Positions 34,283 through 44,035 of a DNA stretch of 64,000 nt are shown here, piece after piece. A program made the position numbers and the translations under genes. The stretch is from Flavobacterium sp. Root420 (GTDB taxonomy: Bacteria; Bacteroidota; Bacteroidia; Flavobacteriales; Flavobacteriaceae): assembly GCF_001427905.1 (NCBI RefSeq), contig NZ_LMEF01000023.1, positions 288,687 through 352,686 on the forward strand, in the 5' to 3' direction. The notes under the pieces were generated by a model. It saw only the letters and a list, made by a program, of their open reading frames with translations. It did no database searches and was not told the origin of the DNA. Position 1 is the stretch's first letter; each line of letters begins with the position of its first letter.

Positions 34283-37111
34283 ATGATGTTAGTTAATGAG
34301 GATGAAGCTGCTATTTATCTTGGTATTACAAAAGAACTTTTATTTTCTTTTGTAAAGAAAGGTTATAATGGGAAGAAATTGACAGTCAATTCTAATATCA
34401 ATAATAACTTTTTTGATATAAATGATCTTCAAAATTGGAATTTTTTTTTACATGAACCATTAATAAATGGAATAGAAAAAAGACCTGATATTCCCTTATC
34501 TATTCGAGAATATTTGAAAGTTGAAAGTAATGGAAAATGCGCAAGATGTGGAAGTGGGCATCGTTTAGATAATGCTCATATCAACCCATGGGCCGAGTCC
34601 TTTTCACACCACCCTCATAACTTAATAAGACTTTGTACTGATTGTCACACTAAATATGATGATGGAATAATTTCTAAAGAAGAAATTCTCAAATTAAAAG
34701 AACGATTAATTGAGAAACTAAAAGCTGAAAACACATCTTTTAATATTGAAATGTCAAATCACAGACTACCAAAATTGACTGCTGATTTTAAAGGCAGAGA
34801 GATTGAACTGAATGAATTGTCTGATATATACGCTCAAAATCATTTGATTAGTATTGAAGGAGTTGGAGGAATGGGAAAGACTCAACTACTCTTAAAATTT
34901 ATTGAAAAAGAAAAACTCGACGTTAATTGGTTCAGTATTGAGACCTTCACAGGATTTCAAGATTTTGTAAGTGAATTATTTCATCGATTTCACGTCAATA
35001 ATTTTGATCAATTATTAGAGGTCATCAATAATGAAAATGCAATTTTAGTTTTTGACGGAATTGAAACATTATGGAGCGAGTTTCAAGAAAAGGTGACGCT
35101 TCTTTTAAAGCAATTAAATGATTATGCAGACAATGCAAAAATTATTTTCACAACACAATTTAATTCTCTTGGATTTGATACAAGTGTAGGCATACTTAAG
35201 CTATCAGATGGATTAAGTGAAAAAGACAGTTTTAATCTACTATCAAGAAAAAACTCAAGCATAAAAAATGATGATAAAAGCGTTTTAGGATTAATTTCAT
35301 TTTCAGGTGGTCATCCTTTAGCCTTAATCCTTATATCGGGACTAATCTATATGATAAAATCTCCAGAAGAGGTATTGAAATCTATCAAAGAGGCTGGAGT
35401 TGATTTTATTAAAAATCCAAATAATAAAGAACAAAAAAAATCAACTTCCTTAGAATTGAGTTTTGATTTAGCGTATACAAGTCTGAGTGAGAAACAGAAG
35501 TGGTTGTTAATGTATCTTTCACTATTTCCTGCTGGTTGTAAAATACCATTTTTAGAAATCTTGGTATGTAAAGACTGCTCCTTTAAGTCTAAAACGGAAT
35601 TAAAAATGTCGATAGCATTTCTTTCACAATATAATTTGATTGAAATTCATGAGGATTATTTAGGCTACGAGAGAACGTCAATTCTTAATCCAATCCGGGT
35701 TTTTGTTAGAAAAAAAACAGGTAATAGTTCACGAGAATTACTTCATGAAGTTCAATTAATAGCATTTCAAAACTTAGTTTTTGAAGCAATCCACTTGTAT
35801 ACTACATATATGCTTTCTGATGAAATACAATATGCTATTGTTCGCTATGAGATGGAACTTTCAAATTTTCTTTTTGCATTTAAGAAATCTGTTCATGCTT
35901 CATATTGTGAAGAGTGTAAAAAGTATAGCAATAGAGAAAAGTATCTGAGAATTATAACTGGGCTATCTGCAGGATTGTATAAGTACTTATTTACTAGAGG
36001 TAAGTTTTCTTATGGTATAGAAATTAATAAGCAGGGAGCAAAAGCCCACTTAGAATTAAAAGAATTTGATTTAGCTATAGATGATTTAACACAAGTCGCT
36101 ACCCTAAATTGGAGAATTGGCAATAAAAAAGAAACCGAAAGAGCACTTTTAGAGATGCGAAAATGCGAAGAACTAAGTGGAGAAAAATTCTCGAGCGTTT
36201 GTATTATTGAAGGGGAAATTTTAAGATCAACTAATCCTAAAGTTGCAATCGAAAAATATGAGGAAGGAATTGCAATCTGCAAAAGTGATTTGAGGAAAAA
36301 TAAAAATGCAGAAGCATCTAAAGCTAATATTGGTATTATTTTATCTGAAATAGGTAGAACATATGAAAGATATTTAAATGATAGTAAAATCGCTTTAGAT
36401 TATTATTTACAAGGGTACCACATACAGAGAGAAATGAAAGATTATGCAAATATGTTTTGCAATTCTCATCATATTGGAAATTGTTATGCTAATAGTGGTC
36501 TTCTTGAAAAGTCATTGAAATATTATCGAGAAGCAATTGAAGGGTTCATCCTTTATGGACAACAGCAATATATTGGTAATTCATTGTATGAAATAGGAAA
36601 ATTGAGAGTTACAAATCCAGATTTAGATTATTCTTTCCTTACCAAAGATTTACTTATAACAGGATTAAATGATATTCAATATGAAATTTTAATAACAGAA
36701 AAAGTTAGTTTTGGTTTAGAGGACAAACTATGGAAAATAATTGGAGTGGTAGCTTTATCTGAACATTCATTGATATTAGCTAATTGGTCTAAAAGTTTCG
36801 TCCATACACTTGAAAAAAAGTGTCTTTCTCCATGGTCACTACCTTATCTTTTTATGAGTATTGCAATTGTTTCAAATGAGTTGGAAAATGACAAAAATAA
36901 TAGTGAAAAACTTCAAGAATTAAAGTCCTTATGCGACTTAAATGGAAGTGAGGCAGAGCATGAAATTTTAGAGCCTTTTTCCTGGTTATCATTATGGCTT
37001 AAAGAAAAAAATATTGAAGATATTAGTAGAGGAAAACTGTATTCGGAAATAGAAAATGAATTTTGGGATAATTATGAAGAAGAGGATTGGGACGAGAAAG
37101 ATAATGATTGA
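34283..37111 (+). CDS. HTH-HNH-STAND NTPase-TPR-like protein, putative Dnd-associated effector
   Basis: A 942-residue multidomain protein. Residues 1-55 resemble an excisionase/MerR-type HTH (EDEAAIYLGITKELLFSFVK). Residues 80-130 are an HNH nuclease: CARCG at 86-90, DNAHINPW with His99, Asn113, and LCTDCHTKYD with Cys118, Cys121 and His122. A STAND/NB-ARC NTPase follows, with P-loop GVGGMGKTQ near 194 and Walker B ILVFDGIET. From about 500 on, helical repeats of TPR character include DYANMFCNSHHIGNCYANSG. STAND proteins with nuclease domains act in antiviral defence. Cotranscription with dndCDE suggests a phosphorothioate-linked effector. Confidence 0.85.
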   Translation: MMLVNEDEAAIYLGITKELLFSFVKKGYNGKKLTVNSNINNNFFDINDLQNWNFFLHEPLINGIEKRPDIPLSIREYLKVESNGKCARCGSGHRLDNAHINPWAESFSHHPHNLIRLCTDCHTKYDDGIISKEEILKLKERLIEKLKAENTSFNIEMSNHRLPKLTADFKGREIELNELSDIYAQNHLISIEGVGGMGKTQLLLKFIEKEKLDVNWFSIETFTGFQDFVSELFHRFHVNNFDQLLEVINNENAILVFDGIETLWSEFQEKVTLLLKQLNDYADNAKIIFTTQFNSLGFDTSVGILKLSDGLSEKDSFNLLSRKNSSIKNDDKSVLGLISFSGGHPLALILISGLIYMIKSPEEVLKSIKEAGVDFIKNPNNKEQKKSTSLELSFDLAYTSLSEKQKWLLMYLSLFPAGCKIPFLEILVCKDCSFKSKTELKMSIAFLSQYNLIEIHEDYLGYERTSILNPIRVFVRKKTGNSSRELLHEVQLIAFQNLVFEAIHLYTTYMLSDEIQYAIVRYEMELSNFLFAFKKSVHASYCEECKKYSNREKYLRIITGLSAGLYKYLFTRGKFSYGIEINKQGAKAHLELKEFDLAIDDLTQVATLNWRIGNKKETERALLEMRKCEELSGEKFSSVCIIEGEILRSTNPKVAIEKYEEGIAICKSDLRKNKNAEASKANIGIILSEIGRTYERYLNDSKIALDYYLQGYHIQREMKDYANMFCNSHHIGNCYANSGLLEKSLKYYREAIEGFILYGQQQYIGNSLYEIGKLRVTNPDLDYSFLTKDLLITGLNDIQYEILITEKVSFGLEDKLWKIIGVVALSEHSLILANWSKSFVHTLEKKCLSPWSLPYLFMSIAIVSNELENDKNNSEKLQELKSLCDLNGSEAEHEILEPFSWLSLWLKEKNIEDISRGKLYSEIENEFWDNYEEEDWDEKDND

Positions 37112-37120
37112 CTTTCAACG

Positions 37121-37171
37121 ATTGAAGGTGAATAAAAAAGGAGAAATCCTCCTTTTTTATTCACCTTCAAT
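37121..37171. terminator. Bidirectional terminator, perfect 23-bp stem
   Basis: The arms at 37121-37143 and 37149-37171 are perfect inverted copies with a five-base loop, and an A6/T6 tract lies inside the stem. It separates the convergent STAND-HNH gene and dndB. Confidence 0.88.
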
Positions 37172-37193
37172 AAGTATTTTATTTAGTTAAAAT

Positions 37194-38396
37194 TTATTTT
37201 ATTAATCTTAGAATTGCTACTTTATCACTTTCATTTTCTATTTGATCAATTGATTTTAATTTATTTAAAATGAAAATAATATTTCGAATTCTTGTCTTTC
37301 CTACACCTGAAGCTTGAAAATAGTTATCTGAAAAATCAACATTAGATATTGAATCAATAATACTAGGATTTAATACTTTATTTTTTTTCAGAGATTCTTT
37401 CAAAAGATCAAATAATACTTGAATTCCTATAGTTTTTTTTAAATGAGAAGAATTATCCACTTTTAACCATATTTTTTCATTGACAATTTTAAAAAAAGTT
37501 GAGATTACATTTTCAATATAGTCATCTTTATAATTTAAAAACTCATCTCTTAGTGGACTGGAGTCTTTTAAATTTTTAAGCATTTTTCTGTCCCTTCCAT
37601 AGAAAATTTTTTTGTTCATCATCTCAATCCTGTCTCTTTTATAATTTGAAGTAAATAAACTTAAAATTCCCTCTATCATAGCTGATGTAGAAATTAACCA
37701 ATTTGCTTTATTTAATTGTATAAAATCATCATTGTTATAAATTGGAGCCAATTTTATCAACGAATATAAAGGTGATGCTTTATCAAAATTTAATTTTCGT
37801 GCTATATTAGCAGCAAGTTTTTCAGGAGTCCAAGATTCATTACTTTCATTTTCAATAAAATAACCAAACTGTTCCAATGCTAAGCTCTTGTCTACTTTCT
37901 TTTGATTTCCATTTATTGTTGCAAAAAGATATGCTTGATAAGGATTAGGTAAATCAAAAAATATGGAGCATAATAATTCCATATCTAATCTTGACTCATC
38001 GTTAATATAATCAAATCCTTTTAATCTATGTTGACCATCAATAATTGAAGCGGACTTAATATCTGGAGGGAACTCTAAAAAATACTCATTATTCTCATTT
38101 ATTAATTCCCAACGATTTTCAGTATTTTCAATTATAGAACCATCTTCATTATTATTTACTGAAAGAATTATACTATTAGGGAATGTCATTTCAGCTGTGT
38201 CTATATATTTGCCTATTTCATTAAGTCTCTTTTCATTTATAGGTCTTTGACTGCCTTTTAAAACACCATCTTCCGTCAAATAAGTTAACGGCTCTGAAAA
38301 AGATATTTTTTTCAAAATACTTGCTTTTACACTTATTACAAAAAAATCACCAAGCGGTTGAGAAACTTTTAATGCTCTTAATTTTATTTTTTCCAT
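37194..38396 (-). CDS. dndB: DndB, DGQHR-domain protein
   Basis: A 400-residue protein with the DGQHR motif at about 117-121 in ASIIDGQHRLKGF and the related LFATINGNQKKVDKS segment. DndB represses dnd genes and tunes phosphorothioation in known systems. Here it is not with dndCDE but last in the opposing operon, 10 bases after a small membrane protein gene downstream of dptH. This places modification tuning together with restriction. Confidence 0.93.
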   Translation of the reverse strand: MEKIKLRALKVSQPLGDFFVISVKASILKKISFSEPLTYLTEDGVLKGSQRPINEKRLNEIGKYIDTAEMTFPNSIILSVNNNEDGSIIENTENRWELINENNEYFLEFPPDIKSASIIDGQHRLKGFDYINDESRLDMELLCSIFFDLPNPYQAYLFATINGNQKKVDKSLALEQFGYFIENESNESWTPEKLAANIARKLNFDKASPLYSLIKLAPIYNNDDFIQLNKANWLISTSAMIEGILSLFTSNYKRDRIEMMNKKIFYGRDRKMLKNLKDSSPLRDEFLNYKDDYIENVISTFFKIVNEKIWLKVDNSSHLKKTIGIQVLFDLLKESLKKNKVLNPSIIDSISNVDFSDNYFQASGVGKTRIRNIIFILNKLKSIDQIENESDKVAILRLIK

Positions 38397-38406
38397 TATT
38401 TTAAAT

Positions 38407-38832
38407 TTATTTACCTAAAGCCCCAGTACCAAAACTTTCATCTTTGTTCGCAACAAACCACATTCTCCATGAAATAAGACATCCTGTAAAACTTAATATA
38501 ATAGGAAGCCAATAACAGTAAAATTTTGTTTCAAGTGTGACAATATAATTAATAACTAATACAAAAACTATTGATCCAATTATATAACCAATGTGATCAA
38601 ATAGTTTACTATTAAAGCTGTCAGAACCATCAGATGAATTTATTATTATTGTATAAATAGAAGTGATTAATATTGAAATTGAGTATGTAACAACATTGAA
38701 GACAGTTTCTTCAAGAATTAGTATGTTATTACTTTTCTGAAATATCCTTACAATTATTGGCATGTAAATACCCAACATTCCGAAGAAAACTATAGCCCAG
38801 AAAAAATATTTATTTTTTATTGTCTTTTTCAT
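38407..38832 (-). CDS. Four-helix membrane protein inside the dpt-dndB operon
   Basis: A 141-residue protein with about four membrane helices (about 8-27, 43-62, 76-98 and 102-123) and a short C-terminus containing NKDESFGTG. It lies between dptH (7-base gap) and dndB (10-base gap), so it is surely in the same transcript. I know of no membrane protein assigned to Dnd restriction. It could link the system to the envelope, as membrane effectors do in abortive-infection systems. Confidence 0.8.
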   Translation of the reverse strand: MKKTIKNKYFFWAIVFFGMLGIYMPIIVRIFQKSNNILILEETVFNVVTYSISILITSIYTIIINSSDGSDSFNSKLFDHIGYIIGSIVFVLVINYIVTLETKFYCYWLPIILSFTGCLISWRMWFVANKDESFGTGALGK

Positions 38833-38839
38833 TAATAAT

Positions 38840-41800
38840 TTATTTTTTGATGTTCAATAACTCCCAAAATGCTTTATCCTTAATCAAAATTGGTTCAGAC
38901 CCAGCCAAATTAACAATACTTTGGTGCTTCTCTAAACCTTTGATGGTTTTAATCAAATTCTCTTTTTGTAATTTACTGTCTAATGAAAATAGAGATTCGA
39001 CCTCTTTCATTTTGATTTCATTTACCCTGTGGATAACCCAAGTCAGAATATAATTGGAGTATTCATTTTCACTAGTAGCAAAATGGTTTAAAAATTGAGT
39101 AGAAAGTATAGTTCCAACACCAAATTCTCGTCCTTCTTTTAATATTTTTCTAATAGAATTGAAATTTTTACTTAAGAAATTATCAGCTTCATCAACCAAA
39201 ATCATCTTCTTAATCTGACGATTATTTCCCTTTATTAAACTATGACCGTGTCGTTGCATTTGAGTATAAAAAGCATCAAGGGTAATAGCGACGATCAAGT
39301 TTTGAATAGATTCATCATAACCGGATAAATTAATCACTACAACACCTTCAATCAAAGAATAAAGAGATTGTGTTTTAGTAACATCAGGCTCAAAGATTTC
39401 AAATTCAGAAAGATTTGAAATAGCAGCGTACAAACTGTCTTGTGAGTTTTTTTCACTTCCTAAATAAATATCACAAACATCACCCAAAGTTGGAGGATTT
39501 CGTGTCCAGGAATCTTTAATGGCCTTATGGATGCCTTTGTCTTCATATGCTTCAACGATAACATCCCGTAAACGTTGTTTTTGAACATTTCCTAAATTAA
39601 AGGCATTGGCAATAGTCTCCTTTAAATCATTGGCCGTATGAAGAGGCAACATTGGTTTTGATGATTCACTAGCATCGAGTGCCAAAGGATTGTATGGTAA
39701 ATGGTACGGATTCAAGACCGTTGCATTTGTTTTCGAAACAAAATCTTCCTTAATATAATCTCCCTTATAATCAAAAATTAAAATTCCGAGTTTTTCATCT
39801 CCAATATTTTTATTGGAATCACTATTTAATTGTGTTATAAGTGACTTAGTAAATTGTGTTTTTCCAGTACCCATTGTGCCAATAATACCGGTGTTAGTAT
39901 GCATTACTTTGTTGGTATTATTAGGTTCCCAATAAATAGTTTTTAAACTATTCAAATCAGTGCCAAATTCAATCTCAATTCCTTCACCACTATTATTAAC
40001 TAAAAGTATTTCATCTGATTTAAAACTTTCTATTGGCTTTGCAGGAAGTTCATCTGGTCTATTATCCTCTTGTTCAAATGATTCTTCATCTAAAAGGTCA
40101 ACAGGTGTAAATAACTCTAAATTTGCGTTTGAAAAGGTATTTATTAATAAGTAGTCCTTATCAATGGTAGTTTCGGTGCTGTGAAAGAGAAGAATTAAAT
40201 CATCGATTGATTTTACAAGAAAGTTATATCCATCAGCTTCTTGCAGATCTACCCTCATATATTCTTCGGTAACGCTAATTTTTCTTTTAAAGACATCATT
40301 TCCAAAATGAATCAATCCAAAAGTTCCAATTGTATTGTTTAATCGATTGCTTATTGTGAAGTTATTATTCAATAAGTCATTACGATAATTTTTGGTAATA
40401 GTATCCCAGTTTTGATTATCCCATACGTGAAAAAGTTTCATTTTCTCAGCATTGGTAAGGGCAATTTTGGCAAAGAAATTTTTGTAAAACTCACTTAAAA
40501 AACCTTCTCTGTTTAAGTGTTCATAAAGTAAATGAGCGGTGCGTTTACCTTGATCAATTCCTTTTTTTACAATACCTAATCCGCCTATTTTTAATTCAAC
40601 AGGGTATAAGTGCATTAATAATTGATTTTCAAATTCTTCCAATCCGATAAATAATAAATCATCACTAAAAGGACCGATCGCACCAAGATTTTTAGTAGAA
40701 AACAGACCTTCTCCCATATTTAATCCGGCATTACCGGAAACTCTTAAAATTTCTTCTAGTGAGATTGGAATCCAAATAATATTAGGGTGATGCAAAAAAG
40801 TTAATGAAGTTTTAATACCAGACAAAAGACTTAATTTTTCTCTTGGAAACTGGCTGTGTTGACGAATTAATTTCAATAGCCATTCGCCATTGATAGCATT
40901 AAAAAAATTAATGATATTAATTGTATCTGTAACCGCATTAAATTGGACTTGATGTTTCTCTAAAAATTCTTTAACAACAAATTCATACTGACTGGTTTTT
41001 CGGCTGACGGTTATAGCATCATACCCATTAGAATTATTGTATTGGTCGCTATAATGAATGATAACTAAATTCTTATTCTCCTTAAAAAAATCTAAATCAA
41101 CCTTCGGATCAATATATGTTACCCATTGTGAATCATGGTATAACTTTTCTAATTGTTTTTTAATATCATAATCAATAGTGGTACAAAGTGCATTGTTACG
41201 GCCATAAGGGTCATTATTAGACGCAACGCGAACAAATGAATTAAATAAAGAAGTGAGTTTTATTAATTCATTTTGATGTTCAGGCAAATCCAATGTACCA
41301 AATCCAGTCCTGTAATTTTCATGTCCAGGAGTAGAACCAACATCAGCCATTAATCCATTAAAAGAAATGCCGGTTTTCACCAAACTCATTTCGTCATACG
41401 ATTTTTCAGTTTTAGTTACATCAAACTGATAAAAAGTAATATGGGCATACTCGTAATTCTCTGATTTTTTTGGCTGCTTTTTAGAATAGAATTTTACTCG
41501 TTCAAGAAAAAAATTCAAAAGGTCTTCCTTTTCAAAATTTTTTGTTTTCAATTCTATCTTCAAATGTTTTTCGATATCATCAACTCTTTCGTAAAAAGTT
41601 AGTTCTTCAAATTTGGTAACTAATTTTTCAGAACCATAAATACTTACTTCAATAGGCAGTAAGTCAGTCAAACGCTTAGTTAGATTACTGTTTAAATATT
41701 TTCTGTAATATTCAAATATTCCATCTACAACTTCTCTACAATCACCAAGATTTATAACATTGATTTTTATGGGTGATTTTTTAGATTGATCAAAAAGAAA

Positions 41801-44035
41801 TTCAAAATTTGTGGTAAAATCCTTAATCTTGTCTGTAACTAAATTAGATACAAAACTCTTTGGTACAGCTTGCTCTGAATTTAAATAAACAGTATAATAA
41901 AGCCATTCTGGCGAATGACTTGATTCGATTGGTATATAGATTTCATTTGGTTTTCCTTCAATATAAGGAATCAAATTACAAGGGCTTAAACGTTTTAAGA
42001 TAGCATTATAAATTTCTTCATTTTTTAGGTCATTATTTAATTGAAGTTGATACGCTATATTGAGTGGATGTAAGGGAGTAAATTTAATTTTTTCTTCACC
42101 GCCAATTTCTTTAATAACCCCTAACCATAAAAGATTTTTTTGTTTATAGGTTAACGGCTTGTTTTCTTCTAACTCTTCCAATTGCATTATAAAGCAGCTA
42201 ACGTATTCCAGTGCAATTTGCTTCAATTCTTCATTCAGGTATACTAAACTAGGCTGTGTTTCTTTAGTTTTATAATAAGCTCTGAGTTTATTAAAAGCTA
42301 ATTTCACATCATCACTCAATTCTAAGTCATTAGTAGTAATGGTATTTTCATTGCCTAAGAGCCATGAGTATCCTTCAGAATTTATAATTTGTTCTTCCTG
42401 TATCAAATTATTTCTAAATTCACCACTAACCGTTTTTTCATTATTTTTAAACAATAGTTTAATTATGGTTCCTTCTTTTTTATATTTAAAATCAAGACAA
42501 TTAACTCTTTTTTCTTTCCATACATCAAGTCCTGATATTGGTTTGGGTGCCTCAAAATCAGTTTTAAAAGCAATAGGTATTATAACATCAAATAAATCTA
42601 TTTTAAAATGAATCAGATCCTCCTGAGCCAGAGAATAATCATAGTTCAGTATTAATTTATTTTCTTCATTTATTTTGAAAGTTGTGTCTAAACTTAAAAT
42701 CTCAGTAGTCGGTATTTCACCATCAGGATTAAAAACTAATACTGGACTTTCCTTTATTTGAAGGTAAGAGTTTGATTTTTGTATATTTAACTGAAAGTTT
42801 CCTTCAAATTGCGAGATAACATTTGGCTTAAATGGCAGATGCAATATCTTGATTACATACTTTTTATCCGTTTCAGAATCTTTGTACTCAATTAAAGTAA
42901 ATAGATTGTTAGCATCCAATTCCTTAAATTCAATAACAATACTGAATCCGCTATTGGTTACACCAATGTTTTTTGAACCCAGCTTAATGTTAAGTCCTTC
43001 TTTTTTTATAAATTGATCATATTTTACATTTATCTTGAATGGAAGCTCTAATGAAGGGTTAAACACAATAAGATTTACATTCCTCTTTTTAGATACTGAA
43101 TCACCATCAGTATTATACCATAAGGTTTGAAGTAAATTATCCCCTTCAATATTCTGAAATACAGGTGGAGCTTTTTCTTTCTCCTTGTCCATCCATTTAA
43201 CTATTTCCGAATAATCAAAATCATGCCAGTCCTCTTTTATAATTCTGGTAAGCGCTGCACTTGGTAAATCTTGTTCTAAATCAGAAGCAGGATTTCCGTT
43301 TAAAAAAATATTTTCAAATTTTTCATAAAGACTAAAATTACTAGTCAAATCTTTTGAGAGGTCACCATGTTTACTGCCTAATTCTTCTTGCGAAAAAAGC
43401 CCTAAAAACCGATAATCTTTTAAATCAATAGTACCTTTTTGCAATGAATTAATAACTTGTTCATAATCAAAAATAGAGTTATTGTCTTCAACAACACTTT
43501 TTGTTTTTCTATCTAATACAGATTTTAAAATTTGCTGCTCGTACTTTTTTAAAGTAGAATTATTTTCAATATCATGTTCTATTTGATTTTTAAATCTTGA
43601 ATAATGCAAAGGCATTCCTTCTTTGATTAAACTACCGCTGCCACCTAGCAAACTATCCAATTTCCCGCTAAATAAAATTAGAATAGCAGTCCCTTCGAAA
43701 ATATCATTTTGGTCAGCTACTTTATTTCTAAGCATGGTGAAGTAATCCTCAGACGCAAAAGTACTGGAAGCTATAATTACTTTAGTTTCATCAATTAATA
43801 AACAAAAAGTAGTGTACGCTTCGCCTCCTTCAGGATGAATATATGAAAATGGCTCAATAGTTACCGTTGAAGAGTGTTCTAACGACTCATAAAGAAATTC
43901 AATATTTTCCTTGTCTTCCAAATATAGGTTGAAACGATCGCCAGGTTGAATTTTCTGGGATTTAAAATATCCGATTATTAAATTCGAAACATATTTATAT
44001 AGTTGACTTGACGTATTGTGCATCTCCGCTATCAC
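38840..44035 (-). CDS. dptH: DNA phosphorothioation-dependent restriction protein DptH
   Basis: A 1731-residue protein matching DptH (DndH) in length and in its C-terminal HerA/FtsK-like motor. Walker A is GTMGTGKTQF near 1388 and Walker B is KKMILVDEADNF near 1610. The phrase LSTQFLNHF follows. The large N-terminal part has no recognised catalytic motif. DptFGH proteins restrict DNA lacking phosphorothioates. The gene start overlaps the 3' end of dptG by 41 bases. Confidence 0.95.
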   Translation of the reverse strand: MIAEMHNTSSQLYKYVSNLIIGYFKSQKIQPGDRFNLYLEDKENIEFLYESLEHSSTVTIEPFSYIHPEGGEAYTTFCLLIDETKVIIASSTFASEDYFTMLRNKVADQNDIFEGTAILILFSGKLDSLLGGSGSLIKEGMPLHYSRFKNQIEHDIENNSTLKKYEQQILKSVLDRKTKSVVEDNNSIFDYEQVINSLQKGTIDLKDYRFLGLFSQEELGSKHGDLSKDLTSNFSLYEKFENIFLNGNPASDLEQDLPSAALTRIIKEDWHDFDYSEIVKWMDKEKEKAPPVFQNIEGDNLLQTLWYNTDGDSVSKKRNVNLIVFNPSLELPFKINVKYDQFIKKEGLNIKLGSKNIGVTNSGFSIVIEFKELDANNLFTLIEYKDSETDKKYVIKILHLPFKPNVISQFEGNFQLNIQKSNSYLQIKESPVLVFNPDGEIPTTEILSLDTTFKINEENKLILNYDYSLAQEDLIHFKIDLFDVIIPIAFKTDFEAPKPISGLDVWKEKRVNCLDFKYKKEGTIIKLLFKNNEKTVSGEFRNNLIQEEQIINSEGYSWLLGNENTITTNDLELSDDVKLAFNKLRAYYKTKETQPSLVYLNEELKQIALEYVSCFIMQLEELEENKPLTYKQKNLLWLGVIKEIGGEEKIKFTPLHPLNIAYQLQLNNDLKNEEIYNAILKRLSPCNLIPYIEGKPNEIYIPIESSHSPEWLYYTVYLNSEQAVPKSFVSNLVTDKIKDFTTNFEFLFDQSKKSPIKINVINLGDCREVVDGIFEYYRKYLNSNLTKRLTDLLPIEVSIYGSEKLVTKFEELTFYERVDDIEKHLKIELKTKNFEKEDLLNFFLERVKFYSKKQPKKSENYEYAHITFYQFDVTKTEKSYDEMSLVKTGISFNGLMADVGSTPGHENYRTGFGTLDLPEHQNELIKLTSLFNSFVRVASNNDPYGRNNALCTTIDYDIKKQLEKLYHDSQWVTYIDPKVDLDFFKENKNLVIIHYSDQYNNSNGYDAITVSRKTSQYEFVVKEFLEKHQVQFNAVTDTINIINFFNAINGEWLLKLIRQHSQFPREKLSLLSGIKTSLTFLHHPNIIWIPISLEEILRVSGNAGLNMGEGLFSTKNLGAIGPFSDDLLFIGLEEFENQLLMHLYPVELKIGGLGIVKKGIDQGKRTAHLLYEHLNREGFLSEFYKNFFAKIALTNAEKMKLFHVWDNQNWDTITKNYRNDLLNNNFTISNRLNNTIGTFGLIHFGNDVFKRKISVTEEYMRVDLQEADGYNFLVKSIDDLILLFHSTETTIDKDYLLINTFSNANLELFTPVDLLDEESFEQEDNRPDELPAKPIESFKSDEILLVNNSGEGIEIEFGTDLNSLKTIYWEPNNTNKVMHTNTGIIGTMGTGKTQFTKSLITQLNSDSNKNIGDEKLGILIFDYKGDYIKEDFVSKTNATVLNPYHLPYNPLALDASESSKPMLPLHTANDLKETIANAFNLGNVQKQRLRDVIVEAYEDKGIHKAIKDSWTRNPPTLGDVCDIYLGSEKNSQDSLYAAISNLSEFEIFEPDVTKTQSLYSLIEGVVVINLSGYDESIQNLIVAITLDAFYTQMQRHGHSLIKGNNRQIKKMILVDEADNFLSKNFNSIRKILKEGREFGVGTILSTQFLNHFATSENEYSNYILTWVIHRVNEIKMKEVESLFSLDSKLQKENLIKTIKGLEKHQSIVNLAGSEPILIKDKAFWELLNIKK

